DNA of 64,000 nucleotides from UBA6926 sp045562535 (GTDB taxonomy: Bacteria > Chloroflexota > Dehalococcoidia > UBA6926). Numbering within the stretch: position 1 is the first letter of the stretch; each line of letters starts with the position of its first letter. A program made the position numbers and the translations under genes. This document shows positions 26,997 to 35,577 of this stretch, in pieces. The stretch covers positions 88,981 to 152,980 of the forward strand of contig JBJKVP010000006.1 of assembly GCA_045562535.1 (NCBI GenBank), written 5' to 3'. A model generated the notes under the pieces. That model had not been told where the DNA came from, searched no databases, and saw only the letters and a list, made by a program, of their open reading frames with translations.

Positions 26997-27680
26997 ATGA
27001 AGGTTGTTTTAATTCAAGAAGTAGAAAACCTGGGCATAGCCGGAGATATTAAAGATGTCAAAAGTGGATATGCACGGAACTACTTGTTGCCGGAAGAATT
27101 AGCAGTATTGGCGACGCCCCAAGAACTGGCAGCGGCAGGCGCCCGAAGAGAGCGTGAACTTGTACGGAGACAACAATTAAATGAAGAGATGGAATCAGTA
27201 GCGGCTTCTTTGATAGATCAATTATTAATGCCTGTTAAAGTCGGTGGAGCTGGTCAACTGTATGGCAGTGTTAGTGTGGCTGATATAGCTGAATCTATAA
27301 GCAATTTAGTAGGTGCAGATATTGATCGGAAAGCTATTAATCTTTCAGGTCCCATTCGAGAGCAAGGGCACCATGAAATTAGTGTGCGCTTTGCCCCAGA
27401 TGTATTTGCGGAAATAACGGTAACGGTATTTGATGATTCAATGGATCCGGTTCCGGGCCTTGACTTTAAATTTGAAGACGAGGAAGAAGAAGAAGAACCT
27501 ACTTTCCAAGGAGCCATTGCGCAGATTGAAGCTGAAGAGAACGAAGCTGAAGAAAGCGAAACACCATCTGAAAACTTGCCCGACCAAATTGTTGATGATG
27601 AAACTATAAAAAGCGAATCAGAAGAAGACTCTGAAGACGAGTCTAACAGTACAGACGAAACAGAAGAATCAGAAAATTAA
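26997..27680 (+). CDS. rplI: Ribosomal protein bL9 with long acidic C-terminal tail
   Basis: Large-subunit protein. Residues 1-150 are canonical bL9: MKVVLIQEVENLGIAGDIKDV with KSGYARNYLLPEELAV, then a helix linker and the C-terminal domain with the GAGQLYGSVSVADIA region. Typical bL9 ends near 148-150 residues; here about 70 further residues follow, almost all Glu, Asp, Ser, Asn and Thr, such as EDEEEEEEPTFQG and SEEDSEDESNSTDETEESE. AGGAGG lies before the ATG. dnaB starts 21 bases downstream, the common bacterial rplI-dnaB order. Confidence 0.95.
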   Translation: MKVVLIQEVENLGIAGDIKDVKSGYARNYLLPEELAVLATPQELAAAGARRERELVRRQQLNEEMESVAASLIDQLLMPVKVGGAGQLYGSVSVADIAESISNLVGADIDRKAINLSGPIREQGHHEISVRFAPDVFAEITVTVFDDSMDPVPGLDFKFEDEEEEEEPTFQGAIAQIEAEENEAEESETPSENLPDQIVDDETIKSESEEDSEDESNSTDETEESEN

Positions 27681-27701
27681 GTTTCGGCACGAGGGTTAAG
27701 A

Positions 27702-29099
27702 TTGTATACAGAACAATTACCTCCTCATGATGATCAAGCAGAAGAAGCTGTATTAGGCTCCTTGGTAATCGATAGTGAGTCCGTTCCAAGAGTTGCTGCA
27801 ACACTAGTTCCGTCTGATTTTTTTCGACAAAAACACTCCTGGATATTTGAAGCTTGCTTAGCCTTATTTTCTCGCAATGAACCTGTAAACCAGATTAGTT
27901 TGGCGGATGAATTAGCGAGGCAAAAAAGATTAGAGGAAATTGGAGGCTTGCAATTCCTCAGTTATTTAGTTACTAGTGTGCCAACCTCAGTTTACGTTGA
28001 ACATTACGGGCAAGTTGTGAAAAGACTCTCGATTATGCGGCAATTAATAAATGCCGGAGGCAAAATTGTAGATATTGGTTATAAAGCAGAAACCGACGAG
28101 GAAGATGCTCTGAGGAAAGCAGAAGACTTTATCTATGAATTAAGAATGGGTCGGTCTGAGCGTGATCTAGTTTCCCTCCACCAAGCTTTAGATAAATATC
28201 TTGAGGATGATTTAAATAAGCAAGACGAGAACACCGCAGGCGTTACAACTGGCTTTGTTGATTTGGATCGATTATTGGGAGGATTTCAGCCTTCGGATTT
28301 AATAATACTTGCGGCACGACCTGGAGTAGGGAAGAGCGCCCTGGCTCTTAACATCGCGAAAGCCATTACTTCACAGAGGAACCCTGATGGGAAAAGAGGA
28401 GTGGTGGCTTTCTTCAGTATTGAGATGGCAACAGAACAAATAGTTGAGAGATTATTAGCAGGAGAGTCAGGCATAGATACGAGACGTTTGCGCCAGTCTA
28501 AAGAATGGTCGGAGCAAGACGAAGCGAAAATAATGGAAGCCGTTGGCCAATTAGCGGACCTCCCACTTTACTTAGATGACTCGCCCTTATTAGGTCTTGT
28601 TGAGCTACGATCAAAAGCCCGCCGTCTTTATTTAGAAGAGGGATTAGATTTGGTTGTTGTTGATTATTTGCAATTAATGAGCGGCAGTGGTGGATTCGGT
28701 GGCAATAGAGTTCAAGAAATCAGCGAGATTTCTAGATCACTGAAAGCACTGGCTCGGGATTTGAATGTCCCTGTTCTGGCCCTGTCACAGCTTTCTAGAG
28801 CTGTTGAAGGGAGACCTGGACATGAACCACTTCTTTCCGACCTTAGAGATAGTGGAAGCATTGAGCAAGATGCCGATGTAGTTATGTTTTTATATAGACC
28901 GGATGTTTATTTCACCGAAGAAGAATGGGAAAGACAGCACCCTGGTGAAGATTATCCAAGGGGAGTCGCTGACCTCATTGTAGCTAAACATAGAAATGGT
29001 CCATTGGGTAGACCACAGTTGGTTTTTCGAGAACGAACTACTACTTTCGTTGATGCCGCCTTGCGAGACGGGCCTGCTCCGAACGTAGGAATGTTTTAA
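27702..29099 (+). CDS. dnaB: Replicative DNA helicase DnaB
   Basis: Hexameric 5'-3' helicase of the fork. The 465 residues hold the N-terminal helical domain (LPPHDDQAEEAVLGSLVID) and the RecA-like motor with Walker A ARPGVGKSAL (K211), FFSIEMATEQI, the VVVDYLQLM Walker B block, and the SLKALARDLNVPVLALSQLSR motif with the downstream DLRDSGSIEQDADVVMFLYR. No intein is present. The start is TTG after GAGGGTTAAG; no ATG is suitably placed. It is followed by DnaD-like and DnaC-like loaders, a coherent replication-initiation unit. Confidence 0.96.
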   Translation: MYTEQLPPHDDQAEEAVLGSLVIDSESVPRVAATLVPSDFFRQKHSWIFEACLALFSRNEPVNQISLADELARQKRLEEIGGLQFLSYLVTSVPTSVYVEHYGQVVKRLSIMRQLINAGGKIVDIGYKAETDEEDALRKAEDFIYELRMGRSERDLVSLHQALDKYLEDDLNKQDENTAGVTTGFVDLDRLLGGFQPSDLIILAARPGVGKSALALNIAKAITSQRNPDGKRGVVAFFSIEMATEQIVERLLAGESGIDTRRLRQSKEWSEQDEAKIMEAVGQLADLPLYLDDSPLLGLVELRSKARRLYLEEGLDLVVVDYLQLMSGSGGFGGNRVQEISEISRSLKALARDLNVPVLALSQLSRAVEGRPGHEPLLSDLRDSGSIEQDADVVMFLYRPDVYFTEEEWERQHPGEDYPRGVADLIVAKHRNGPLGRPQLVFRERTTTFVDAALRDGPAPNVGMF

Positions 29100-29113
29100 T
29101 AGGTGAGCTATTT

Positions 29114-29815
29114 ATGAAAAAATCGAGACATATACCTCAGCAGGGTGACCGTTTAGAAATCCCGGAACGGTTTTTTTCAGAAGTTCTTCCAACCACAACT
29201 AATATTCTAGAGCTAAAAACTAGCCTTATAATTTTGAATGAAATTGGAATACGACAAAAAGAGAACCAATTTTTAACCTATGGGGATATAAAAAAATTAG
29301 AACAATTAGGGTCGCTTCAAACCACTGAAAATCAGACTCTAATACAATTAATTGATATAACTCTAAAAAATTTAATCCAGTTGGGTGTGATATTCTCAAG
29401 GTTATCGGAGGTTGCAAAAGCAGATTCCGAAGAAATATATTTCTTAGATGATTTGGAAGGCCGCAAACTTTCTGACAATCTTAATTTTGGTATTGTCTCT
29501 CCAAAAGCAACAATAGATAATCCAAAGAGAAGCACTACAATATTTGACCTTTATGAAAACGTTATTGGAATGATCCCGGGAGCGCAAATAGCACAAGAAT
29601 TAATGGAAGCTGAAAAAACTTATCCAGCTCAATGGCTACAAGATGCATTTGATGAGGCAGTGACTCAGGATGTAAGAAGGTGGGCCTATATAAGAGCCAT
29701 ATTAGCAAGCTGGAGCAATGGGGGTAGAGGGAATTACGATGGAAAGACTGGGGGACGCAATTCAGAGAGCAGGTATCAATCCGGGAAATACGGGAAAATC
29801 GTCAGGTCAAAATGA
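29114..29815 (+). CDS. DnaD-like replication protein
   Basis: A 233-residue protein. The first half is predicted to be a winged helix (LKTSLIILNEIGIRQKEN, then a Lys/Glu-rich turn), and the C-terminal part from about residue 145 matches the DnaB2/DnaD domain: LYENVIGMIPGAQIAQELMEA with WLQDAFDEAVTQDVRRW and YIRAILASW. Firmicute DnaD and DnaB use this domain in DNA remodelling and helicase loading. Position immediately after dnaB and before a DnaC-like loader supports that job. The Gly/Arg/Ser/Lys-rich tail overlaps the start of the next gene by 77 bases. Confidence 0.8.
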   Translation: MKKSRHIPQQGDRLEIPERFFSEVLPTTTNILELKTSLIILNEIGIRQKENQFLTYGDIKKLEQLGSLQTTENQTLIQLIDITLKNLIQLGVIFSRLSEVAKADSEEIYFLDDLEGRKLSDNLNFGIVSPKATIDNPKRSTTIFDLYENVIGMIPGAQIAQELMEAEKTYPAQWLQDAFDEAVTQDVRRWAYIRAILASWSNGGRGNYDGKTGGRNSESRYQSGKYGKIVRSK

Positions 29816-31124
29816 TCAGCGATCTTTTTTAAAAGATTCAGGTTCTCAAAAACCAGAATGTGATATTTGTAACGACACTGGGTGGGTACGCTACTCCGCA
29901 GAAGTAGATGCGCAAGAATTTGGTAAAATCTATCCTTGTGAGCATCGCCGTGATGAAATCAAAAAAGCAAATTTCGAGCGGCTAGAGAAATATAGTAACC
30001 TTTCGCAATTTAAAGGGCTTACCTTTGAATTGACTAAGGAAATTGGTGTTCGAGAAGACGCAACTAGCAAAGAAATGTTCCAGACGGCCTTTGAAGAGGC
30101 GAAGAAATTCGCTGAACAACCGGAAGGCTGGATAGTTTTTGCTGGCCCTTCGGGAAGTGGTAAAACACATCTTGGTGCTGTTATTGCCCACGAGAGACTT
30201 AGTAGGGATTTCCCAGCTCTTTTTGTATTCATTCCAGATTTCCTAGACCATTTAAGAGCTGCGTATGCTCCGGATTCAGAAGTTCAATATGATTCGCTTT
30301 TTCAACAAATCAAAGAAGCCCCTTTCTTGGTTCTTGACGACCTAGGCGCTCAATCTTCTACCACTTGGGCCCAAGAAAAACTTTTCCAAATATTGAACCA
30401 CCGTTTCGTTTCAAAGATGCCCACAGTGATAACTTTAGCAAAACCTCTAGGTGACCTTGAGCAACGGATTCAGAGTCGAGTGATGGATGTTAGTCATTCT
30501 CAATACTTACCGCTTGGAGTCGAAGACGGGAAATGGAGTGGAAATGATGCTCTGGACCTCCCACTATTCAAAGAAATGACAGTAGCCTCGTTTGACCCAG
30601 CCCGACAAGGATCAGCCGAATTATCTTCTCCTCAAAAAGCAAGTTTAAAAATGGCTTATACCCTTGCTAAAAACTATGGTGAAACTCCAGAAGGTTGGCT
30701 AGTATTAATGGGCGAAAATGGTGTTGGCAAAACACACCTAGCAGCTTCTATAGCTCACAGGGCTCGTTCAGATGGCCGTAGTGTTTTGTTTTTGGTAGTT
30801 CCTGATTTACTTGACCATTTGAGGTACACTTTTCGCCCGGATAGCGATGTTACTTATGATGAATTATTCGAAGAAATAAAACACGTGGACATGTTGGTTC
30901 TGGATGATTTAGGTGCACATGGCACTACATCGTGGGCCAAAGAGAAACTCTATCAGATAATTAACTACAGATATGTTGCACGGCTTCCTCTTGTAGTAAC
31001 CACAAATTTGTCTTTAGATGAACTTGAAAGATCAGAGCCAAGGATCGCTTCACGTTTGGCAGATACAAGATTTAGCGTACCTTTTCACATAGATGCCCCA
31101 AACTATGGGGTGACTCTAAGATAA
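29739..31124 (+). CDS. DnaC/DnaI-like helicase loader with two tandem AAA+ domains
   Basis: A 461-residue protein with two DnaC-type ATPase domains. The N-terminal part has CDICNDTGWVRYS and a later CEHRRDE, possibly zinc-binding as in DnaI. Domain 1 has Walker A GPSGSGKTHL (K142) and Walker B LVLDDLGAQS. Domain 2 has Walker A GENGVGKTHL (K331), Walker B LVLDDLGAHG, and sensor/finger region VVTTNLSLDEL then RIASRLAD. In domain 1 the equivalent of TTNLS reads TLAKPL, so its sensor 1 may be altered. Usual loaders have one such domain. ATG 29739 follows AGAGGG; an ATG seven codons earlier has its GGAG too close. It overlaps the DnaD-like gene. Confidence 0.85.
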   Translation: MERLGDAIQRAGINPGNTGKSSGQNDQRSFLKDSGSQKPECDICNDTGWVRYSAEVDAQEFGKIYPCEHRRDEIKKANFERLEKYSNLSQFKGLTFELTKEIGVREDATSKEMFQTAFEEAKKFAEQPEGWIVFAGPSGSGKTHLGAVIAHERLSRDFPALFVFIPDFLDHLRAAYAPDSEVQYDSLFQQIKEAPFLVLDDLGAQSSTTWAQEKLFQILNHRFVSKMPTVITLAKPLGDLEQRIQSRVMDVSHSQYLPLGVEDGKWSGNDALDLPLFKEMTVASFDPARQGSAELSSPQKASLKMAYTLAKNYGETPEGWLVLMGENGVGKTHLAASIAHRARSDGRSVLFLVVPDLLDHLRYTFRPDSDVTYDELFEEIKHVDMLVLDDLGAHGTTSWAKEKLYQIINYRYVARLPLVVTTNLSLDELERSEPRIASRLADTRFSVPFHIDAPNYGVTLR

Positions 31125-31147
31125 TTATGATCGTATGGTGAACAGTA

Positions 31148-31492
31148 ATGACACAAGAAAATGATCTTCAGCATTGTATTTTTTGCGAAATCATTGCCGG
31201 GAGGGAGCCCGCTGATGTGTGGTATCAAGACGAAGAATTTATTGTTTTCCGTAATCAGTTAAGATGGCTACCAGTCCAGCTTTTGCTGGTTCCTAAAAAA
31301 CATATGACGCAGTCAGAACTATGGTCTGATATTGGGAGAGCTGCGGAACTTGCCAACTCTCTTGGTAAAGAGTTCGCTCCTAATGGGTACAGACTACTGT
31401 CTAATTTTGGGCAAGATGGCATGCAATCCCAGCCCCACGCACATATTCACGTATTAGGAGGAACCCAACTTGGCATGTATGTTGGTGGCTAA
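31148..31492 (+). CDS. HIT family nucleotide-binding protein
   Basis: A 114-residue histidine-triad protein. CIFCEIIAGREPADV near the start is the zinc-binding and fold signature, and PHAHIHVLGG near the end is the HxHxH active-site motif of nucleotide hydrolases and transferases. The middle reads LLLVPKKHMTQS, where most relatives have LIIPKKHI. It follows the helicase-loader gene by 23 bases and is probably co-transcribed with the dnaB group; a terminator-like hairpin lies about 75 bases after its stop. Substrate unknown, with purine nucleoside phosphoramidate typical for the family. Confidence 0.92.
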   Translation: MTQENDLQHCIFCEIIAGREPADVWYQDEEFIVFRNQLRWLPVQLLLVPKKHMTQSELWSDIGRAAELANSLGKEFAPNGYRLLSNFGQDGMQSQPHAHIHVLGGTQLGMYVGG

Positions 31493-31528
31493 TAGTTGGT
31501 AATGAGCCAATTAATGATCCAATAGGGA

Positions 31529-31557
31529 TTGACAGCTCTATAGATAGCAAGTAATCT
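31529..31557 (+). promoter_or_regulatory. Candidate sigma-70 promoter before the alternative complex III operon
   Basis: TTGACA at 31529-31534 matches the -35 consensus. After 17 bases, TAATCT at 31552-31557 has the key TA...T pattern of a -10 box but is otherwise weak. It is the best promoter-like pair in the HIT to actA gap. Transcription would begin a few bases before the hairpin at 31566. Confidence 0.4.
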
Positions 31558-31565
31558 TTCGTAAG

Positions 31566-31602
31566 GCTACTGGTAAACACGAAAATTACCGGAGCTTTTT
31601 TT
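31566..31602 (+). terminator. Intrinsic terminator (or leader attenuator) between the HIT gene and the ACIII operon
   Basis: GCTACTGGTAA (31566-31576) pairs with TTACCGGAGC (31586-31595) with a G-U pair and one A-G mismatch, and is followed by seven T (31596-31602). This is a good rho-independent terminator for the replication/HIT transcript. Because a promoter-like pair lies just upstream, it could also sit in the leader of the next operon. Confidence 0.7.
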
Positions 31603-31639
31603 CTTGGTTGGATACTTTAATTTATTAGAGGTATTAGTA

Positions 31640-31939
31640 GTGAACGAGGTAGATCCATCGGCTCTCACGGCAGCAGACTGGGACCAGGTGACCGTAACCT
31701 TATCGTTCATATGGGCCTTTTTTGGAGCACAAGTATCTGCTGCCCTTAATTTCGTGATGGCCCATGCGTTTATTCCCTCTCTAGTTACAACAGGCCACAT
31801 TCCTAAATCTGCTAATAAAATCAGACCATTTTTTTATGGCGCTACAATTGCTTTCGGCATGGGTGCTGTTTGGTCTATGGTTAATGTAATAAATTCCTCT
31901 GAAGTACTAAGAAATATATATCCCCGTGTTTGGGTTTAG
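31640..31939 (+). CDS. Small membrane protein heading the alternative complex III operon
   Basis: About 99 residues from a GTG at 31640 with AGAGGT 7 bases upstream; the frame is open 12 codons further from a TTG without a ribosome-binding site. Two hydrophobic helices are visible (VTVTLSFIWAFFGAQVSAAL and FFYGATIAFGMGAVWSMVN) with a short His-containing middle (AHAFIPSLVTTGHI). I recognise no named family. It precedes actA by 21 bases, so it may be an accessory subunit or assembly factor of the complex. Confidence 0.7.
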   Translation: MNEVDPSALTAADWDQVTVTLSFIWAFFGAQVSAALNFVMAHAFIPSLVTTGHIPKSANKIRPFFYGATIAFGMGAVWSMVNVINSSEVLRNIYPRVWV

Positions 31940-31960
31940 AACAGTAGAGTGTAAGAAAAA

Positions 31961-32494
31961 GTGAAAAAAAACCTAAAACCAATAATAGCTATAGCAGTTC
32001 TGCTTGGCGTCGTTGGTGTTTTACTTACCGTAGTTGCACCTAAGGCCGTCGCTTTTGTGTATCCGTTACCTGAAAACGAAGTAGTTTTCCCGCATGATTT
32101 TCATGCCGGTACTCTGGCCCTTGAATGCCAATTCTGTCACACAGGTGCCGAGAACACTCGAGGGGCTAATGTGCCCGCTCTAGAACAGTGTATGTTTTGT
32201 CACAAGGTGGCGGGTTTGGAGAATCCAGAGGCAAAGAAGGTAAGAGTAGCTTGGGAATCTCAGGAACCCTTGAATTGGATTAGACAACACCGTTTACCTG
32301 ACCATACTCATTTTAGGCATGAACCTCATATCACCGCAGGATTTGAATGTTCTACGTGTCATGGAGACGTTGCGGCGATGAAACAAGTTGTCCAGGTGAA
32401 AACTGAAAAAGCTGGAGACCTCAAAATGGGAGATTGCGTAGCTTGTCATAAGGAGAACGGAGCACCTCTTCAGTGTTCTACATGTCATAATTAG
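31961..32494 (+). CDS. actA: Alternative complex III pentaheme cytochrome c subunit ActA
   Basis: A 177-residue exported multiheme cytochrome. One N-terminal membrane helix (about residues 8-30) anchors it. Five CxxCH heme sites follow: CQFCH, CMFCH, CSTCH, CVACH and CSTCH, with extra His residues (FPHDFHAGT, HTHFRHEPH) as candidate second ligands. Five hemes are the number expected for ActA, which relays electrons from the quinol-oxidising module. The start is GTG. It is followed 34 bases later by actB1 in the standard act order. Confidence 0.92.
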   Translation: MKKNLKPIIAIAVLLGVVGVLLTVVAPKAVAFVYPLPENEVVFPHDFHAGTLALECQFCHTGAENTRGANVPALEQCMFCHKVAGLENPEAKKVRVAWESQEPLNWIRQHRLPDHTHFRHEPHITAGFECSTCHGDVAAMKQVVQVKTEKAGDLKMGDCVACHKENGAPLQCSTCHN

Positions 32495-32528
32495 ATAGTT
32501 AATATTTGTAAGGATTGGAAGGAATAAG

Positions 32529-34805
32529 ATGGATCTCACTCGGCGAGACTTTTTGAGAGTAGCTGGAGCATCATCTGTTGCTGGCATATTGTTTGCGGGC
32601 TGTGCTATTCCTGAAAGAGAACTTATAAAACAAAGCCCAAGAGATATGCCTGAAGATTTAGCTACAGGTACAGAAGATTGGTACGCGACTCAATGCGGTA
32701 TCTGCAATGAGCATCATGGAATCATCGTCCGAGTTTTAGAAGGACGAGCAAAGAAGATTGAAGGGAACCCAGATCACCCCACCAACCGAGGTCGACTATT
32801 GCCGACTTGCTTGAGTGGGGTTCAATCACTTTACCATCCTGATCGGCTTACAACTCCTATGGCAGGGGATACTCCTATCAGTTGGGATGATGGAATGAAG
32901 AGGGTCGTCGATGCTTTTAATAGTAATAACTCTAAGAGGACACTTCTTATAACAGGCGCTGACACCACGCTTTTATCTCATGTGGTAGATGAATTTGTAG
33001 ACGCTTCTGGAATCGAGCATATGGTTCTTGAAGATCTTGAAGATACTGTACTACGCAATGCCGTCAGCGATATTTTTGGCGAAGACGGGATTCCTCATTT
33101 TGATATCCAGAACGCTAAGACCGTTTTATCTATAGGAGCAGACTTTTTAGAGTCATGGGTTGCACCCCTACAATACAGCAGAGCATATGGAGAATTTCGA
33201 AGCTCTGAAAATAGTGGGACAGGTGTCCGCGGCCACTTGATATATGCGGGCCCCAGATTTTCGATGACAGCTGCAAATGCCGATCAGTGGCTTCCTATTG
33301 CTCCAGGTCAGGAAAGTAATTTCGCTTTAAGCGTTGCCTACGTACTAATACGAGATAATTTAGCAGATGCATCAGTAGTGGATAAGATGACTAATGGCCG
33401 AGGGGCGACTGCGCTAGCTGCGTTTGCTCCAGAGACTATAGCTCCCCTCATAGGCGCTACCGAAGGTGTAATTTCGCCTAAGGATATCGAAGATGTAGCT
33501 AAGCATTTATCAGAAGAATCGCCCGGACTTGTTTTAGCAGGTGGCTCTGCGTCGGCTCAACAAAATGGTAACTTGAATATTAAGGCATCACTTTTAATTA
33601 ATGCCCTACTTGGCAACATTGGAAAACAAGGTGGGATTCAATGGACCACAGACTCCCCTCTTAGAGAGCTGAATAATTTTAAAGCACCTAATACTTTTGC
33701 TGATTGGAAATCTGTAACTCAAAGGATGGACCAAGGCGAATTTGATTTAGTTTTAATTCATGGAGCCAACCCGGTGCACAATTTAGAAGTTCTTGATTTC
33801 AAAGATAAGCTATCTAAAGTTGGGTCAATTATATCTTTCTCTCCGATTATGGATGAAAGTGCAGAGCTGGCAAATTTGGTTCTACCTGATCAAAATTATT
33901 TGGAGACTTGGAATATTGGCGTTCCGAACCCAAACCCTGGGTACCCTGTATTGACACTTCAGCAACCGGTGGTTCCCGCATTACTTAATGAAGAAAATGA
34001 GATTGTCTACGATAATCGCCCATTTGGCGATATTTTGACACACGTTGGTCAAGAACTTGGTTACAAATCGATCGCCTGGGAAAATATGGAAGATCTTGTG
34101 AAAACTAAAATGTCAGAGGTGCACAGGCGAAATAGAGGAAGAGGCTCGATTCAAGGGGCGACTTTTGAGGCGTTTTGGGCAGGAGTGCTCCAGCGAGGTG
34201 GCTGGTGGGATACGAAAGCTCAGCAAACCAATCTTGGGCCTGTTATAGCATCATTATCTGACACGGAACTTACTGTACAAAACAGCCCGACCGAAGCTGA
34301 GGATAGCGGTGTTTATCACCTTGTTCCTTTTGTTAGCGTGGGACTTGGTTCGGGGTCACAAAGCTATTTGCCGTGGCCGCAATCGACTCCCGACCCTGTG
34401 ACTTCGGTAGTATGGGAGACTTGGGTAGAGGTTAATGCTCGTGAGGCGAAAAGACTTGGTTTGCGAGATGGGGACATAGTGAACGTTGAATCAGTAACTA
34501 CTGGGGAGGAATCTTCAGTCATTCAGGCACCGGTTTATATACACCCTGGGATACCTCCTAATGTAGTGGGCATCCCTATGGGTAGAGGGCATACTGCATC
34601 AGGCAGATATGCAAAAGACTTTGGAACGAATGTAAGAAAACTTTTGTCCATCAGTGAAGTCGAAGGCACAGGAGCCCAGGCTTGGGGAGTTAGCAAGGTG
34701 ACAATTAGTGGTACGGGCCAAAGGCTTCGATTACCTCGTATGGAGGGTGGAATAACTGGTATGCAACTCGAAGGAACACATATTATTCAAGTTACGGGAA
34801 GTTAG
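32529..34805 (+). CDS. actB1: Alternative complex III molybdopterin-oxidoreductase-like subunit ActB1
   Basis: A 758-residue periplasmic-side subunit. The N-terminus is a twin-arginine signal, TRRDFLRVAGAS, that ends in a lipobox-like FAGC (C25). A CGICNEHHGIIVRVLEGRAK segment with a later LPTCLSG resembles the Fe-S region of the DMSO-reductase family. The middle and C-terminal domains (LIHGANPVHNLE, then the EVNAREAKRLGLRDGDIVNV barrel) follow that fold. In ACIII this subunit has lost the molybdenum cofactor. In many bacteria ActB is one chain with the ferredoxin domain; here that part is a separate gene, actB2. Confidence 0.92.
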   Translation: MDLTRRDFLRVAGASSVAGILFAGCAIPERELIKQSPRDMPEDLATGTEDWYATQCGICNEHHGIIVRVLEGRAKKIEGNPDHPTNRGRLLPTCLSGVQSLYHPDRLTTPMAGDTPISWDDGMKRVVDAFNSNNSKRTLLITGADTTLLSHVVDEFVDASGIEHMVLEDLEDTVLRNAVSDIFGEDGIPHFDIQNAKTVLSIGADFLESWVAPLQYSRAYGEFRSSENSGTGVRGHLIYAGPRFSMTAANADQWLPIAPGQESNFALSVAYVLIRDNLADASVVDKMTNGRGATALAAFAPETIAPLIGATEGVISPKDIEDVAKHLSEESPGLVLAGGSASAQQNGNLNIKASLLINALLGNIGKQGGIQWTTDSPLRELNNFKAPNTFADWKSVTQRMDQGEFDLVLIHGANPVHNLEVLDFKDKLSKVGSIISFSPIMDESAELANLVLPDQNYLETWNIGVPNPNPGYPVLTLQQPVVPALLNEENEIVYDNRPFGDILTHVGQELGYKSIAWENMEDLVKTKMSEVHRRNRGRGSIQGATFEAFWAGVLQRGGWWDTKAQQTNLGPVIASLSDTELTVQNSPTEAEDSGVYHLVPFVSVGLGSGSQSYLPWPQSTPDPVTSVVWETWVEVNAREAKRLGLRDGDIVNVESVTTGEESSVIQAPVYIHPGIPPNVVGIPMGRGHTASGRYAKDFGTNVRKLLSISEVEGTGAQAWGVSKVTISGTGQRLRLPRMEGGITGMQLEGTHIIQVTGS

Positions 34806-34831
34806 ATAATTATGAATGGAGTGAGTGACAG

Positions 34832-35551
34832 ATGTCAGATGTAAAATGGGGAATGGTCGTCGATGTTGATAAATGCTCGGGATGCCAGGCATGTGTTATA
34901 GCCTGTATGGCAGAAAATAATATTCCAATTAATTTAGACCGTGATTTTAAAGAGAATCGGTCGATTGCATGGATTCGCATAGAAAGATATTGGGAAGGCG
35001 AATATCCAGATGTAAAAGCAAGATTTTTACCGGTTTTGTGCCAGCATTGCGGGAATGCTCCTTGCGAGCCCGTTTGCCCAGTCTATGCAACATTCCATAA
35101 TGATCAAGGTATGAACATCCAGGTTTATAATCGTTGTGTCGGCACCCGGTATTGCGCAAATAATTGCCCTTACCATGCTAGATATTTTAATTATCGTCGT
35201 CCCACTTGGCCAGAAACATACAATAACTACCTAAATCCAGATGTCACTGTCCGAGATCGAGGCATAATGGAAAAATGTAGTTTTTGTGTTCAAAGAATTA
35301 ATGCTGCGACCCGAATTGCAAAACGAGATGGGAATGAAGATGCTATTGCAGGACTTCAGACCGCCTGTGCACAGGCGTGCCCAACCGATGCTCTGGTTTT
35401 TGGTAATCTTAATAATCCAGATAGCCAAGTATCTCAGCTATACGATGACGAAAGGTCATACGTACTACAGGAATCCATAGGAACTCAGCCTAATATAAGG
35501 TATCTAAAGAAAATTGATGAACATGCTGCTGAAAAGGCACATGCTCACTAG
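34832..35551 (+). CDS. actB2: Alternative complex III iron-sulfur subunit ActB2
   Basis: A 239-residue ferredoxin-type protein with four cysteine clusters: CSGCQACVIAC, CQHCGNAPCEPVCPVY, the CVGTRYCANNCPY block and CSFCVQ with CAQACPTDA. That fits four Fe-S centres, as in the NrfC/DmsB-like half of ActB; the third block has the GT insertion that can hold a [3Fe-4S] cluster. No signal peptide is present, so it probably travels with the Tat-exported ActB1. It lies 26 bases from actB1 and 26 from actC. Confidence 0.92.
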   Translation: MSDVKWGMVVDVDKCSGCQACVIACMAENNIPINLDRDFKENRSIAWIRIERYWEGEYPDVKARFLPVLCQHCGNAPCEPVCPVYATFHNDQGMNIQVYNRCVGTRYCANNCPYHARYFNYRRPTWPETYNNYLNPDVTVRDRGIMEKCSFCVQRINAATRIAKRDGNEDAIAGLQTACAQACPTDALVFGNLNNPDSQVSQLYDDERSYVLQESIGTQPNIRYLKKIDEHAAEKAHAH

Positions 35552-35577
35552 AAAAAAAGGACGGAAAGAATACAAGA

